DNA of 64,000 nt, taken from NCBI GenBank assembly GCA_964035795.1, contig OZ038322.1, positions 2,948,264-3,012,263 of the forward strand. The letters are read 5' to 3'. A program made the position numbers and the translations under genes. Below, piece by piece: positions 33,250 through 44,030 of this stretch. Position 1 is the first letter of the stretch. Each line of letters opens with the position of its first letter. The notes under the pieces were generated by a model, which was given only the letters and a program-made list of their open reading frames with translations, was not told the DNA's origin and ran no database searches. This DNA is from Pterobdella sp. o SKG-2022. Taxonomy: Eukaryota; Annelida; Clitellata; Hirudinida; Piscicolidae.

Positions 33250-33610
33250 CTGTAAGTTCATACTATTTTTTCTTATTTTCACTAAGTTTGAAATTTTAAG
33301 TCTGAAAAGTCAATTTGTAAAAGCAACAAGAAGCTTTCTGAAACTCGCAAGAAACATGGCAATAGAAAACTTACTGATTTCTAATGAGTTTGACGCTTTA
33401 AAAAATACATTGTAAGTTCAAATCTATTTTTATATTTTCCCTAAGTTTAAAATTTTAATCTTGAAAATTCGATTTGTAAAAGCAACTAGAAGCTTTTTGA
33501 AACTCACAAAACACAAGACAATAGAAAACTTCGATTTTCTCTGAGTCTTACATTTTAAAAGTTCGAAAAGTCGATTTGGAAAGGCAACGAGAAACTTTCT
33601 GAAAGTTTCC
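33250..33610. repeat. degenerate tandem repeat, period about 162 bp
   Basis: Two full units and a partial third start near 33250, 33412 and 33530. They share GTAAGTTCA at the start, AAGCAACNAGAAGCTTT in the middle and CAATAGAAAACTT at the end. The third unit has diverged most. It lies just upstream of the proposed TECR start. The repeated GTAAGTTCA looks like a splice donor and can mislead exon prediction. Confidence 0.75.
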
Positions 33611-33779
33611 AAATAAATATTTTTCACTAAATCTTAATTTTTTCAATTTTAAATTTATTTCATTTGCAAACTCACAAATTTTTCAAGTATAGTTTTTTTG
33701 AATTTTAACTTTTTCCACTTTTAAACTTGACAATACTCATTCGTTTATCCGCTCGAGTGCTGTTCTTTTAATCGTTTCG

Positions 33780-35948
33780 ATGGAGGTTTTGCTCAACTTC
33801 CTTTAAAAGCATTTCAGATTCTAATTATTTCATGTTTTTAATTTCAATATTTGAACTTTTTAGATCGAAATTGAAGTGGTGGATGTTTTTTCTAAGAAGT
33901 CTCTCGCAATCGTAGACAATGTAATCTAAGTTTATTTTCTTTAATTTATATTACTTTTTTAAATTATCATTTTTTTAAGTTAACCGCTAGCTCCACGATT
34001 GCTGACTTGAAGAAAAGTTTCTATAATAAAAGTTTTTTTATATTTTAAATATTTTTTTGAAACATTCAAAATTTTTACCTTTAACAACAGAGTCAAAGTT
34101 TTATCCCGATAGGCAGTCTTTCAAGACAGACATAAGTAAGTTTTTTCTGGTATTTGAATATCTAATGCCAAATGTTTTCTCTTTTTTGGTTTCTGATGAA
34201 AAAATATAATTTCATAGTAAACAAAAATAATCACAATGAAACATAACAGTCTAGATAATTTAAAATTTAAAAAACTAGCATCAATATTAGCAATGAAAGA
34301 AGAGAAGAAATTGGAAGGCACTATCTATAGCCGCAATGAACAGGCTCTGGAAGTTATGGAATAAAAAGAAGCTGACTTTAAAAAAACAGTAGGATTGTTC
34401 AATGCCTACATATTGCCAATACTGCTATACAGTTATGATACTTGATCATTGACAAAAACTGATGAGTCTGCAGTAGATTCTTTCCATTGCCGCCTTCTCA
34501 GTGAGTAGTAGGAATATTCTGACCAGATAAAATAAAATCTGAAAAACTATATAAAAGAACAGGAGCACTGAAACTAAGTCAGACCATTGCTTATAGCAGA
34601 CATACATTACTTGGTCATATACTAAGACTCAATATAGAGGCTCCAGCACAAAAAGCTATGGACAACTATGACATGTCTACATCTAAACCTTCCAGGAAGA
34701 CCAAAAACAACATTACCAGCCATACTGAAAAAAGATCTAAAAGCCTGAAACCTTTCACTAAACAGTCGAAGATCTTTTGAAACTAAGAAAAATGGCGAAA
34801 AATAAATTTGAATGTAAAAAAACTTTATTCTTGGAATTCATAACTTTCTTTTTATTTTCAACCATATTCTTTATATAAAATGGAAAGTTTGGAAATAAAT
34901 AATAAATGTTTTCTAGGAGGTGGCACATTAAAGGATAACCAAACAATGAAAGAAATAGGTTTCGGAGATGGAGGAAGAATTTTTTTTAAAGATTTGGGAA
35001 TACAGATTGGATGGTCTACTGTAAATTTAAATTGAATTATCTTTGATCTTTTTATAATGGTTGGAACATTTTTAGGTTTTTGTAGCAGAGTATGCTGGTC
35101 CAATATTTATTTATTTGCTCTTTTATGCTCGTTCTTCTATCATTTATTCCAGTTCTAATAAAGTAGAGCTTGCTAGCCAGTCAGTGTTATTTTAAACTTA
35201 TTTATTCATTCTAAAAAATATTTTTTTATAATATCTAAGATATGAACAATTTTATAAATTATAATCAAGTTCTCAACTTTATAAAGTGTGGCTTGTGCTT
35301 GCTGGACTGCTCATTATGCTAAGAGAATTCTTGAAACGTTGTTTATTCATAGATTTTCTCATTCCACCATGCCTGTTTTCAATCTTATCAAGGTATTTTA
35401 ATTGGTATTCAGCATTTTTTGCATTTGCTTCTAAAAATTTGTTTTATATTTATATGTGATGTTATATTTCAAGTTTCAGGTTTATTTTATTATAGCTAAT
35501 TACATTTTTATAAATTCACACTTGATCAAATCTAAAAGAAAAGTAAATTTTCACATAGAATTGTTCATATTATTGGGGATTTGCTGCATTTGTTGCTTAC
35601 ACTCTCAACCACCCTCTCTACACACCACCAGGTAAGAGTTTTGAACTAGTTTTCAATCTTCATTTTCTTTTTTATCGATCAAATAAACTACAGTTAAGAA
35701 ATTGATATGTTTTTATTAGATAAATTCACGGATTTTTTTTACATATAAATGAATTCTGAAATTAATCTAATGATTGCAGTGTATGGAACACCCCAGCTTA
35801 TTTTTGGACTAATTTCATTTATTGTACGTTCCAAGCTTTATATTCATTTCATTTTAACTCATTCCATCATTTTGATCACTTTTTTTATAGGCCTTTGAAG
35901 AATTACGTGATAAATTTTTTTTCTCTTTTCATTATACACTTCATTATA

Positions 35949-36012
<64 letters not shown>

Positions 36013-39000
36013 GGCAGCAACTCGTCTTCAAGTATTGCCATTCTTTTGGAAACAGTTGCAATTATTATTTTGACTCATCATAAAAAAGTGTCGTTTAAGG
36101 CTACAGCCAGCCATAACACATGCTTACAAAGCAATGCCTGTGCCTGATGCTTTTTATAGGGAGGAAAGGCTTCGCACTCAACCAATCCCACTCACTCTGC
36201 ACAGTTGTCTTCATCCAAAAAGAAAAACAAGTTAACATCATTGGATACAAAAGTGCCGCAGGTTTTATTTTGAAGTTGACCTCTTCTAACCTGACGACCT
36301 AACGGGTGTATCTCTCCGGATTTATCTGTAGGGATTTACTCTCTTAGCTTTTGACTTTACCTTGGCCTTCTACAAGGCAGTAGCCTTATATATATATATA
36401 TATATATATATGTTTTTGAGCATGACGTTGAACTGCACCGTAGTGGTCCTGGGTATCACGTTAAACAGCACGGAAGACAGCAGTCTCCAAATTAAGATGG
36501 CTTTTCTGTTATAACCTGGATAACAGTAGACTTCGGTAGCAGGTATCGACAAACTGATATTTTAGTATCGTCGTCATTTGGTTTGGCGGAAGATCATTCT
36601 TTTTTTGACAACAGCAAGGCAAACTGTCTAAGTGTGGGAACGGCGGTCCTGAATTCCGATAATTTCAAGTTGGACGTTAGGTTGGGCTGACAGTTCTATG
36701 AAAATTTTGTCCCAACTTAAATGGCTTTCAAAAAATATTTTTACACTAAAAGGAGTCCCACTACCCATATGCGTACTGGTAATGCTTCAAACTTGGCTGA
36801 CTCCCAGATGTGGAATGCAGGGTCTGGCTCAGGTGAATCAAGTAAGCACTCGAAAACGACGTTCAGAGTAGCTTCTTTGAATTTGGGTAGTTGAAGAGCA
36901 GAGGCAGTGACGTGTTAGATACTATGTCTCAGAGAAAAGTGGACATTTGTGCTATCCAAGAACATAGATGGGCTGGTGGTATCGAGTCGATTCAATCCCG
37001 CATTTTGAAGGGCAAGAATTCAGCCTATAAGTTTTATTGGTGTGGCAATAAGTCAGTTCTTGGTGATGGATTTCTTTTGGCAGAAAAATGGACAAAATGT
37101 TTTTGAAGTTCAACAAGTCTCAGACAGGATTCTAGTACTATGTCTTGTTCTCGGGGAGTCTGTGTTCACTTTTGTTTCAGTCTATGCCCCACAAGCTGGT
37201 CATCTGAATGAGCAAAAAACAATGTTTTATGATGAGTTGCAGAAACGTATCTCGAAAGTACCATCTTCTGAGATTCTCATCCCATTGGGTGACTGGAATG
37301 GGAATGTTGATGAGAAAGCTGATGGTTTTGAGGACGTGCATGGCACCCGTAACTCTGAATGGTGAGCGGATTCTAGAATTCGCAATGGCCAACAATTTTT
37401 TTGTTGCCAACACTTGTTTCACAAAAAAGGGAGTCCCATTTCATGACCTATAACTCCAGTGGCTCCAAGTCCTAAATTGACCATTCTTTGTTGAAAAACT
37501 TTTAAAAGCATGGTAAAGAATGTTTGTCATTCCTGGAGAGGAATGTGCATTGCAACACCTTTTGTTGGTCTGTGATCTTGTTCACACTATAGAAAGGATT
37601 GTGAAGCGGAAGTTTAACCCTCGTCTTCGAACTTGGAATCTTCGAGATCCAGCAGTTGCAAAAGACTTCGCCATTTCTTTTAAGTTAACAGCGGCTCAAG
37701 TCAGGAATTTTCCAAATGTGGAAAAAATATAGGCTCATCTCAAAAAGTCCCTTCTTGAAACCTTTTTAGAGGTCTGTGGTACATCTCTGAACCACCAGTG
37801 GAAACGCAAAACATGGTGGTGGAACGCCAGTGTAGATGATGCTGTGAAAGAAAAAAAGAACCGTTATAAGGCTTTTGAAAAGTTTTTGATTCAGGGGCTA
37901 TTTAGTGAAGCTAACATAGCTAAAAAGCTTATAACAAGTCTAAGCGTCTTGTTTAGTTGGCGGAAAGGGATGCATTTTCTGCTATTACATCCGGCCGTAA
38001 TGAAATATATCACTTGGCCAGGCAGATGGGCAGTCGTAACCGTGATGTAACAGGTGATAAATGTGTCAGAAATTACGCTGGTGAACTCACCTTAAGTGAT
38101 GCCCAAAAAATGAATGCCTGGGTTGAACATTATAAAAGGCTATCAAATGTTGAGTTAGATTGGTCTAGCGAGTCTCTTTTGTTTCACCAATTCTTGGCCC
38201 TCATCCTTCTGTCACACTGCCACAGGTCAGTGATGCCATTAAGAAATTGAAGTGTCGCAAAACAGCAGGACCTTCTGGCATAGTGGCCGAAATTTTAAAG
38301 GCGTCTGGTTCTGTAGGGTTAGAAGTCTTGGCCCACCTCATCAAATCATTTATTGCTGAAGGTGTAGTTCTTGCTGATTGGGGTGATAGCATCATTGTAA
38401 ACCTCTACAGAGATGCTTTGGATCAAGGAAATTATAGAGGCCTCAAGCTGACAGATCGTGATGAAGCTTATTGAGCACGTCCTAGAGGGATGAATCAGAA
38501 TGATGTTGGATATTTATGAGATGCAGTTTGGTTTCGCTTCTGGTAGAAGCGCCACTGACGCAGTTTTTATTGATCGTCAGTTGCAAGAAAAATATCTAGT
38601 CTTCAAAAAACCACTCTTTTTTGTTTTTGTTGATTTAAAGAAGGCCTTTGATCGAGTCCCACGCAGTGATTTGGTGGGCAATGAGAAAGCTCGGACTTGA
38701 AGAATGGGCTGTCCGTGTAGTTTAGACCATGTATATTGGAGCAAAAAGTCGTGTACGCATTAATAACCATCTCAGCGATGGGTTTTGTGTACATCAGGGA
38801 TCCAATTGAGTCCTTTACTTTTTATTTTTGTTTTATAAGCTTTGTCTAGAGAGTTGAGAACCCGTGTTCTATGGGAACTTTTATATGATGATGACCTGGT
38901 TTTGATCTCAGAATCGCTAGACGATTGTATATCCAAATTTATAAAATGGAAAATAGAAATAGAAAGTAAAGTATTGCTTGTGAACTCCAAAAAAAAACAA

Positions 39001-40979
39001 AATTCATGATGCTCGGTTCTGAAAACTTAAGGGATTCTTGAGCTTTTCCTTGCAGTGTATGCCGCAAAAGTGTTGGCGTCAACTCAGTGCATCCAGCGCT
39101 AAAATTCATCTGTGAAATAGAAAAAAACAACAGAATATCATTTTTAGATACACTAATTATCAAAGAGGAAAATGAATCTCTAAACACCACTGTCTATAGG
39201 AAACCATCCAACACGGGCCTGACCATTAATCCAAAATCAAATCAGGACCCTAATACGTGGATTGGAGTGTTAAAAATGGCCCTTAACAGAGCCTACACTT
39301 TTTGCTCAAAATAAGACCTCCTAGAACATGAATTAAATTACCTAAAAATGAATTTCCAAGATAACGGCTATAACAAACATAAAATAGACACAATAATAAA
39401 AAACTACAAACCAAAAACAAGACAAGAAAAATATACAGGTCGCCTAAGAACAAGAAACAAAACAAGAGAGTACAAAATAATTAAAAATATTACACATGTC
39501 TCCATCCCCTATATAAAACATCTCAACAATGCCCTAAAAAAAGCCTTCAATAGGAATAATGTTAGCTATTATACACATGCAGGATCTAAATTAGGAAGTA
39601 TTCTATGCAACAACAAAATTGACAGAATGCAAAAAAAAGGTGTATACAAAATACATTGTTCTTGTGACCCAAATAAGGCTTATATTGGACAGACAAGGGT
39701 GAATATTGCCACCAGGATGTTCCAACATAAAAAAAATGTGAAATCCACCAAACAAAATGAAAATATAAGTGGCATTTCGAAACACGCCCGAATCTGCAAC
39801 ACAGGAACAATATGCTGGGAATCATCCACGATAATAAAAACATATAATGAAAAAAACAAAAACAAATTGCAGAGGGACCTACTTATTAGGGAGAGCCTTG
39901 AAATCAAAAAGAATGATTCAATATAAAGGGGCTACAATGACCTACAATTAACAGGCAAATCAAGTGCGTGGGACCCCCTAATAAAGAGAATATAAAAATC
40001 AACCAATAAAGGAACACAGAGAGCAATCTCTCAATGAAATCGTTTTAGATCAAGATAAGAATATTCATATAATAATTAACTTTACTCATTTACAATATCA
40101 CATAATTACATAATAGTTAATTTACAAAATTTAATCTTCCTTAATTTTTCTTCCTATCTATGTTTAAAATTCTTTATAATCGCTTACCTTCACAATAGTT
40201 TTATACTAATGATTTATTATAAGGTTGTACTTATCGAAAATTTTAGTTTTTTTATATAAATGTATCCAAAAATTCCTCAAAAAAATTATATATTACATAT
40301 AAAAAGTTATTCAAATAATATTTAAAAAAAAGATACATAAGATGTCCCTAAAAAATGTAGAACCAAAGTTTTGCTACCTTGGTAATATGTTGTGTGCAGG
40401 TGGATTTTGAAAACTGGCAGTTATCACCAGATGTTCAGTTGCCTGAGGTAAATTTAAAAAACTGTTGCCCATATTGACCTTTAAGCACATCACCTTGGAA
40501 TCTCGTGGAAAATTATACACATCTTGTGTGCGTTCTGGCTTGTTATATGGCAGTGAAAACTGGGCGCCAACAGTTGCTATTTTGCAAAGGTTACAACTCA
40601 ACGATGGATATGTGACGTTAAGCCAAAGGACAGAAGTCTATCATCAGTTTTTTTTACTAGACTCCAAATCCCAGACATAAGGACGCTGCTACAGAGTCGT
40701 CGTTTTCGTTGTATGGTCACGTGAGACGTTCGTCCATGTGTATCAAAGACGTGCTCGAACTTCCTCTGCCTGGAGGTTCTTTCCTTGGTAGACCAGCAAA
40801 AACTTGGTTGAGTTTTGTTGAAAAAGATATGGAATCTTATGACCTAGAAAATGTTGATCCACTCAATAGAGCTGAGTGGAGAAAGTGTATTAGCCGACTG
40901 CTTTATACCCCAGCTACTGGGACGCCTACAGCAGTATAATCTAATATGAATATTTTTATTTTATATATATCTGTGTATG

Positions 40980-41019
<40 letters not shown>

Positions 41020-41992
41020 TTTCCAACATTCAATATTATATAATTTTTATTTAATTATGAAGTTGAGTGAACTTGGAAATCTCTCAATCCACCTTGCTTT
41101 CAAGAATCTCCGACCAGCTGGTGAGAGATTATGTTTCTCAAATAAACTCAACCTTTGTTGAAGGGAAATATTATTAATTTGACTTATATAATATTTTTAA
41201 TGACTTCGAGAATTTTTTTAAACACTAGCAAACTTTTAAGCTGTTTGGTTTTAAAATTCACCTTGAAACCAAGCTTACAAGTTTTATGTGATTTATTTTA
41301 CTAATGAGTTCATATAATATGCCTTTCGTTGTACCTTTTTCATTTTCATTTTTTATATTTTACTGTTGATGATGATGATATCACACTGCCCATACGTCTT
41401 CATTTTAAATTCATTTTGTTTTGTCGACCCGCATAGCTCAGGTGGCTGAGCATTAGACTTATTTTCTGAAGTTACCGAGTTTGATTCTGCGCGGGCCGAC
41501 AATTAACTACACAAGAAGTAGCGCCCTGTGAAACATCTGTTGAGCTAATTAAACCCCAATATGGGGTGATTGATAGTTGATCCAAAAAAATGTTTTGTCA
41601 ACACCAGGTTCCACTGTGCGTAAGATACCCTACCCATCATCTAACCCCTTCACAAAGCTGTTTAATTTTGTTTCCTGTCCCAACTACACTTACGAGATGT
41701 TCTCATGGGTGTCGTTTGCTGTCCTCTCCCAATCATTCCCTGGTATCAAACACGTCATTGTACAAATAAACATATCAATTATTATAGCTGTTACTTTGTA
41801 TTTATATCAACCATAGTTCAAGTCAAAATTAATAACTTTTTTATGTGGTTCGTTGTTTTTGCAGCTTTTATTTTCTTTTTGGTTGGATTCGGCCAGATGT
41901 CTCTGTGGGCGATAAAGAAGCATAAGCAATACAAGAAAGAGTTCCCAGAGTACCCCAAGAGCAGAAATGCCATTGTTCCATTTCTTTTGTAA
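33780..41992 (+). CDS. TECR: very-long-chain enoyl-CoA reductase, 12 exons
   Basis: Exons: 33780-33785 (tentative), 33864-33920, 33980-34031, 34091-34135, 34917-35020, 35076-35179, 35287-35392, 35559-35631, 35780-35823, 41063-41120, 41608-41742 and 41865-41992. All phases agree and the total is about 303 aa, close to the family's 308. TECR performs the NADPH-dependent last step of very-long-chain fatty acid elongation in the ER membrane. Family landmarks: a ubiquitin-like N-terminal part ([20 protein letters not shown]), [57 protein letters not shown] and [44 protein letters not shown], and a final IVPFLL at the C-terminus. The first exon, coding only Met-Glu before GT, is the least certain part. 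Intron 4 holds one LINE fragment. Intron 9 (5.2 kb) holds a LINE split by a Penelope-like element. Confidence 0.93.
34190..34800 (+). pseudogene. LINE thumb/C-terminal fragment in TECR intron 4
   Basis: The plus strand reads [20 protein letters not shown], then [18 protein letters not shown] and [16 protein letters not shown], then [19 protein letters not shown] and [17 protein letters not shown]. This is the usual RT-thumb to C-terminus order. Frameshifts and stops are frequent. Confidence 0.75.
35944..36010. repeat. (AT)n microsatellite
   Basis: A TA/AT run of about 60 bases at the left side of the inserted DNA in TECR intron 9. A second shorter run lies at 36391-36411. Confidence 0.95.
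36040..36300. repeat. dispersed repeat, copy 2 (pair with 29050-29300)
   Basis: Same-orientation match to 29050-29300 with a few substitutions and small indels (for example an extra TGTGCCTGA near 36139). Noncoding. Confidence 0.75.
36415..36560. repeat. repeat related to the SINE-like element at 24842-25180
   Basis: GTGGTCCTGGG at 36444, followed by TATCACGTTAAACAGCAC, resembles the 5' end of the minus-strand retroposon at 25180. The unit ATGACGTTGAACTGCACC just before it is a near copy of the latter part, so a short tandem exists within the block. Confidence 0.45.
39083..40362 (+). mobile_element. 5'-truncated Penelope-like element with GIY-YIG endonuclease
   Basis: The open frames (39087-39314, then 39348-39926) read [19 protein letters not shown] and [11 protein letters not shown], the distal RT region typical of Penelope-like elements. 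They then read [30 protein letters not shown] and [11 protein letters not shown], a GIY-YIG nuclease with its GIY/YIG pair (GVYKIH, AYIGQT), conserved R and the E in IRESLEIKK. One stop near 39312 separates the frames. The first two-thirds of a full PLE RT is absent. The 3' noncoding part runs to about 40360, where a GATACATAAGATGTC motif of a dispersed repeat is the last thing before LINE sequence resumes, so a separate small element may form the right edge. Confidence 0.88.
40220..40362. repeat. dispersed noncoding repeat, copy 2
   Basis: Contains GTACTTATCGAAAATTTTAG and, at its right end, GATACATAAGATGTCCCTAA, matching features of copies at 20190-20313 and 60178-60512. It abuts the point where the split LINE resumes. 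Confidence 0.5.
40977..41021. repeat. (AT)n and T-run
   Basis: A TA dinucleotide run followed by about 20 T just after the LINE end and 40 bases before TECR exon 10. It may act as, or distort, the polypyrimidine tract of that intron. Confidence 0.85.
41428..41580 (+). mobile_element. tRNA-derived SINE, copy 3 (divergent)
   Basis: The head reads CCCGCATAGCTCAGGTGG (A box) and GAGTTTGATTC (B box-like), and GCGGGCC can pair with the 5' end as a tRNA acceptor stem does. It is followed by GACAATTAACTACAC, similar to the GACAATTAGCACC of the other two copies, so this is a SINE head and not a working tRNA gene. It lies in TECR intron 10, on the sense strand. Confidence 0.7.
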
Positions 41993-42599
41993 TAATCCAA
42001 TTGATTATTCTCAGTTCAAGAATTTTCAGTTTGTGATTATTAATATCTTAATTGATAAAAGTGCTCAGCTAACAACCCAGTTATGCCAATTTGGAAAATA
42101 GTATTTAAACATTTTACATGATAAATAAATCTTCCAGTTGTCTGTGTTGTTCATCTTTATAAAATCAATCCATTTTTACGTGCTTGGAATGAAAAAATAC
42201 CAGATTAACAAGAAATCAGTTTATAGACCCAAAAAGAAGCTTTAGGGTCTGTTCTAAAATTATCCATTAAGCTGCAATGAGTTATCCCCAATTGCATAAC
42301 AGCTTAAAATTAGTTAAAATAAATGATGAACCTGATGTTCTATTTAATCTAATATTAATTTCAAATATAGGCAATTGATACAAATTTTTCATATAAGAGT
42401 TGAAATGTTCAGCAATTCTTTACGAAGTGTTAATACTTATTAAATATGACTTGCAGATATAAAATAAGTTAAAAATTTTTAGATAGGAGGTTTAGAATAT
42501 GGTAGTCTGGTAATGAAGATAAGATAGGTGGTGTGGGAACATTAATAAGAGAGGATATGAATTTTGTGGAAATAATTAGAATAACGGGGTGGTAATTAT
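41993..42599. other. 3' flank of TECR
   Basis: AT-rich. AAATAAATC at 42122-42130 is a plausible polyadenylation context about 130 bases after the TECR stop. No gene seen. Confidence 0.45.
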
Positions 42600-44030
42600 T
42601 TTTGGTAAGAAGGTAGTAAGAATTGTTTGCGCTTATGCCCACAATGTGGAAAATCGATGAGTAAAAAGAAGTTTTATGAAGAAATGGCAGAAGGGTGTGA
42701 AGTGCTAAATGAAGTTTTGATTTGCTCAAGAAGCTTCAATGGATACATTGGCAAAAAGTTTAAAGGTGTTCATGGAGGCTTTGGAATAGGCAAGAAAACA
42801 GCATAGAGTAGTTTGCTGTTAAAAAAGGGTATGTGTGTGGGTACTAGTTGGTTCAAAAAGAAGGATTTAGAAAGGTAACTTTTAATTGATGGTCTAGTGA
42901 GACAGAAATAGATTTTGTGTTGATGAAGGGGAGTCAGAGAAACTTTTTAAAGGATGTGAAAGCAATTGGGGGTGAGCTCTAACACAAGCTATTGAAGGTG
43001 GTTTTAGATGGAAGATGAATTAGGAAAATCCAACAAAGCCATGCCAAAAATGTATCTCTCCCAATAGTATAGAAGCTTCTGAATGATGAAATAAAAGCCA
43101 AAATTTCTGAAAAGATGGAATTTTTGTATCGAAAAAGGGATAAACGAAATGCTTGGCTAAAATATAAAACTCCTGCTTTAAATGCTGCTGAAGAAATTTG
43201 TGGAGTGAGTAGAGGCAGGCCTCAGCACGATGAAACTTGGTGATAAAATAAGGATGTTCAAAAAGCCATCACAGATAAAAAGTTCTCGGAGGTGGAAAAA
43301 ACTCCCATCGACGCAAAATAAATCCCGCTACGTCTCTGATAAAATGAAAGCCAGGAGAGCTGTTGCTGAGACAACTAAGAAAGAAGCAGTGAAAAAGATG
43401 GAGGAGATACGGAATGACAGAAATGTCGTATTCCGTAAAATGAAAAAGATGAAGAAGCAAACGAGTGACTCAGCAGATAACAACTGCATTAAAGACAAAA
43501 ATGGGAAGATTGTATTTACCGGGGATGGTAGGAAGAGAGTGTGGAAAGAGCGTATGGAGGCCATCATGAATGATGAGAATTCATGAGATGGGATGAGATG
43601 GGATGAGATGGTGAATGTAGAAGTGGTTGAAGGCTCCATGAAACCATTTTTTATGGACGAAATGGAAAAAGCTCTAGGGATCATAAAGAATGGCAAGGCC
43701 AGCGGACCAAATGGAATTTTCAAGGAGCACGATTACTCAAGTAGTGAGACAAGAAAGTTTAGGATAGCTGGGGCATGCTGTAAAAAAGAAAATGTCAAGC
43801 AGGCGTGAAGGCTTGAGGTTGAAGGTAGTTGAAGAAGGGGAAGGTCAAGTTTAGCCTGGAAAAGTAGGATAGAAACTCTTTTTCGCGGGCTTGAGTTAGG
43901 TCGTGAAAATGCCTAGAACAGAGTGAAATGAAAAAAAAAGGTTTGGTCGTGGAAAGAAGTCAGTGACCCTTTATATAGAAAGAAGATGCTGACTATAATA
44001 AAATGATACTGATACTGATACTGGCAAGTA
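42600..44030 (+). mobile_element. LINE with large internal deletion
   Basis: The endonuclease is recognisable in shifting frames: IVCAYAHNVEN, then LICS and FNGYIGKKFKGVHGGFG, then ETEIDFVLMKGSQRNF. A 118-codon lysine-rich linker frame lies at 43230-43586. The RT begins EKALGIIKNGKASGPNGI (43640-43722), then jumps straight to the post-RT tail RIAGACCKKENVKQA. The catalytic RT core is deleted. The 3' end is a TGATAC/TGATACTGATAC tail near 44005-44024. The tail resembles that of the LINE at 29310-30440. Confidence 0.8.
43585..43612. repeat. GATGG minisatellite
   Basis: Three close units of GAGATGGGAT in the LINE linker. Confidence 0.8.

Larger units (their letters stand above)
36850..40939 (+). 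mobile_element. LINE in TECR intron 9, split by a Penelope-like element
   Basis: Left part, 36850-39082. The endonuclease reads [33 protein letters not shown] and [11 protein letters not shown], with DFFW and frameshifts. The RT reads [20 protein letters not shown] (38250), NYRGLKL (38430), [12 protein letters not shown] (38525), [15 protein letters not shown] (38625), [11 protein letters not shown] (38800) and YDDDLVL (38886). A Cys motif [13 protein letters not shown] ends at about 39082. Right part, 40365-40939. It resumes [12 protein letters not shown], then [17 protein letters not shown] and [19 protein letters not shown], and ends [14 protein letters not shown] and AEWRKCISR. The two parts are successive regions of one element. 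The many frameshifts make it a dead copy. Confidence 0.88.

Noticed and set aside
33232..33251. First exon of TECR at ATGGCAAACTCAAAG
   Set aside because: It ends in phase 2 while the next exon must be entered in phase 0; the donor belongs to a tandem repeat unit. ATGGAG at 33780 fits the phase.
39586..39843. Minus-strand hydrophobic frames over the Penelope-like element
   Set aside because: Shadows of the GIY-YIG coding strand, which carries recognisable catalytic motifs.
41431..41503. A functional tRNA gene
   Set aside because: The T arm and anticodon loop are irregular and the downstream sequence matches the SINE body, so it is a SINE head.
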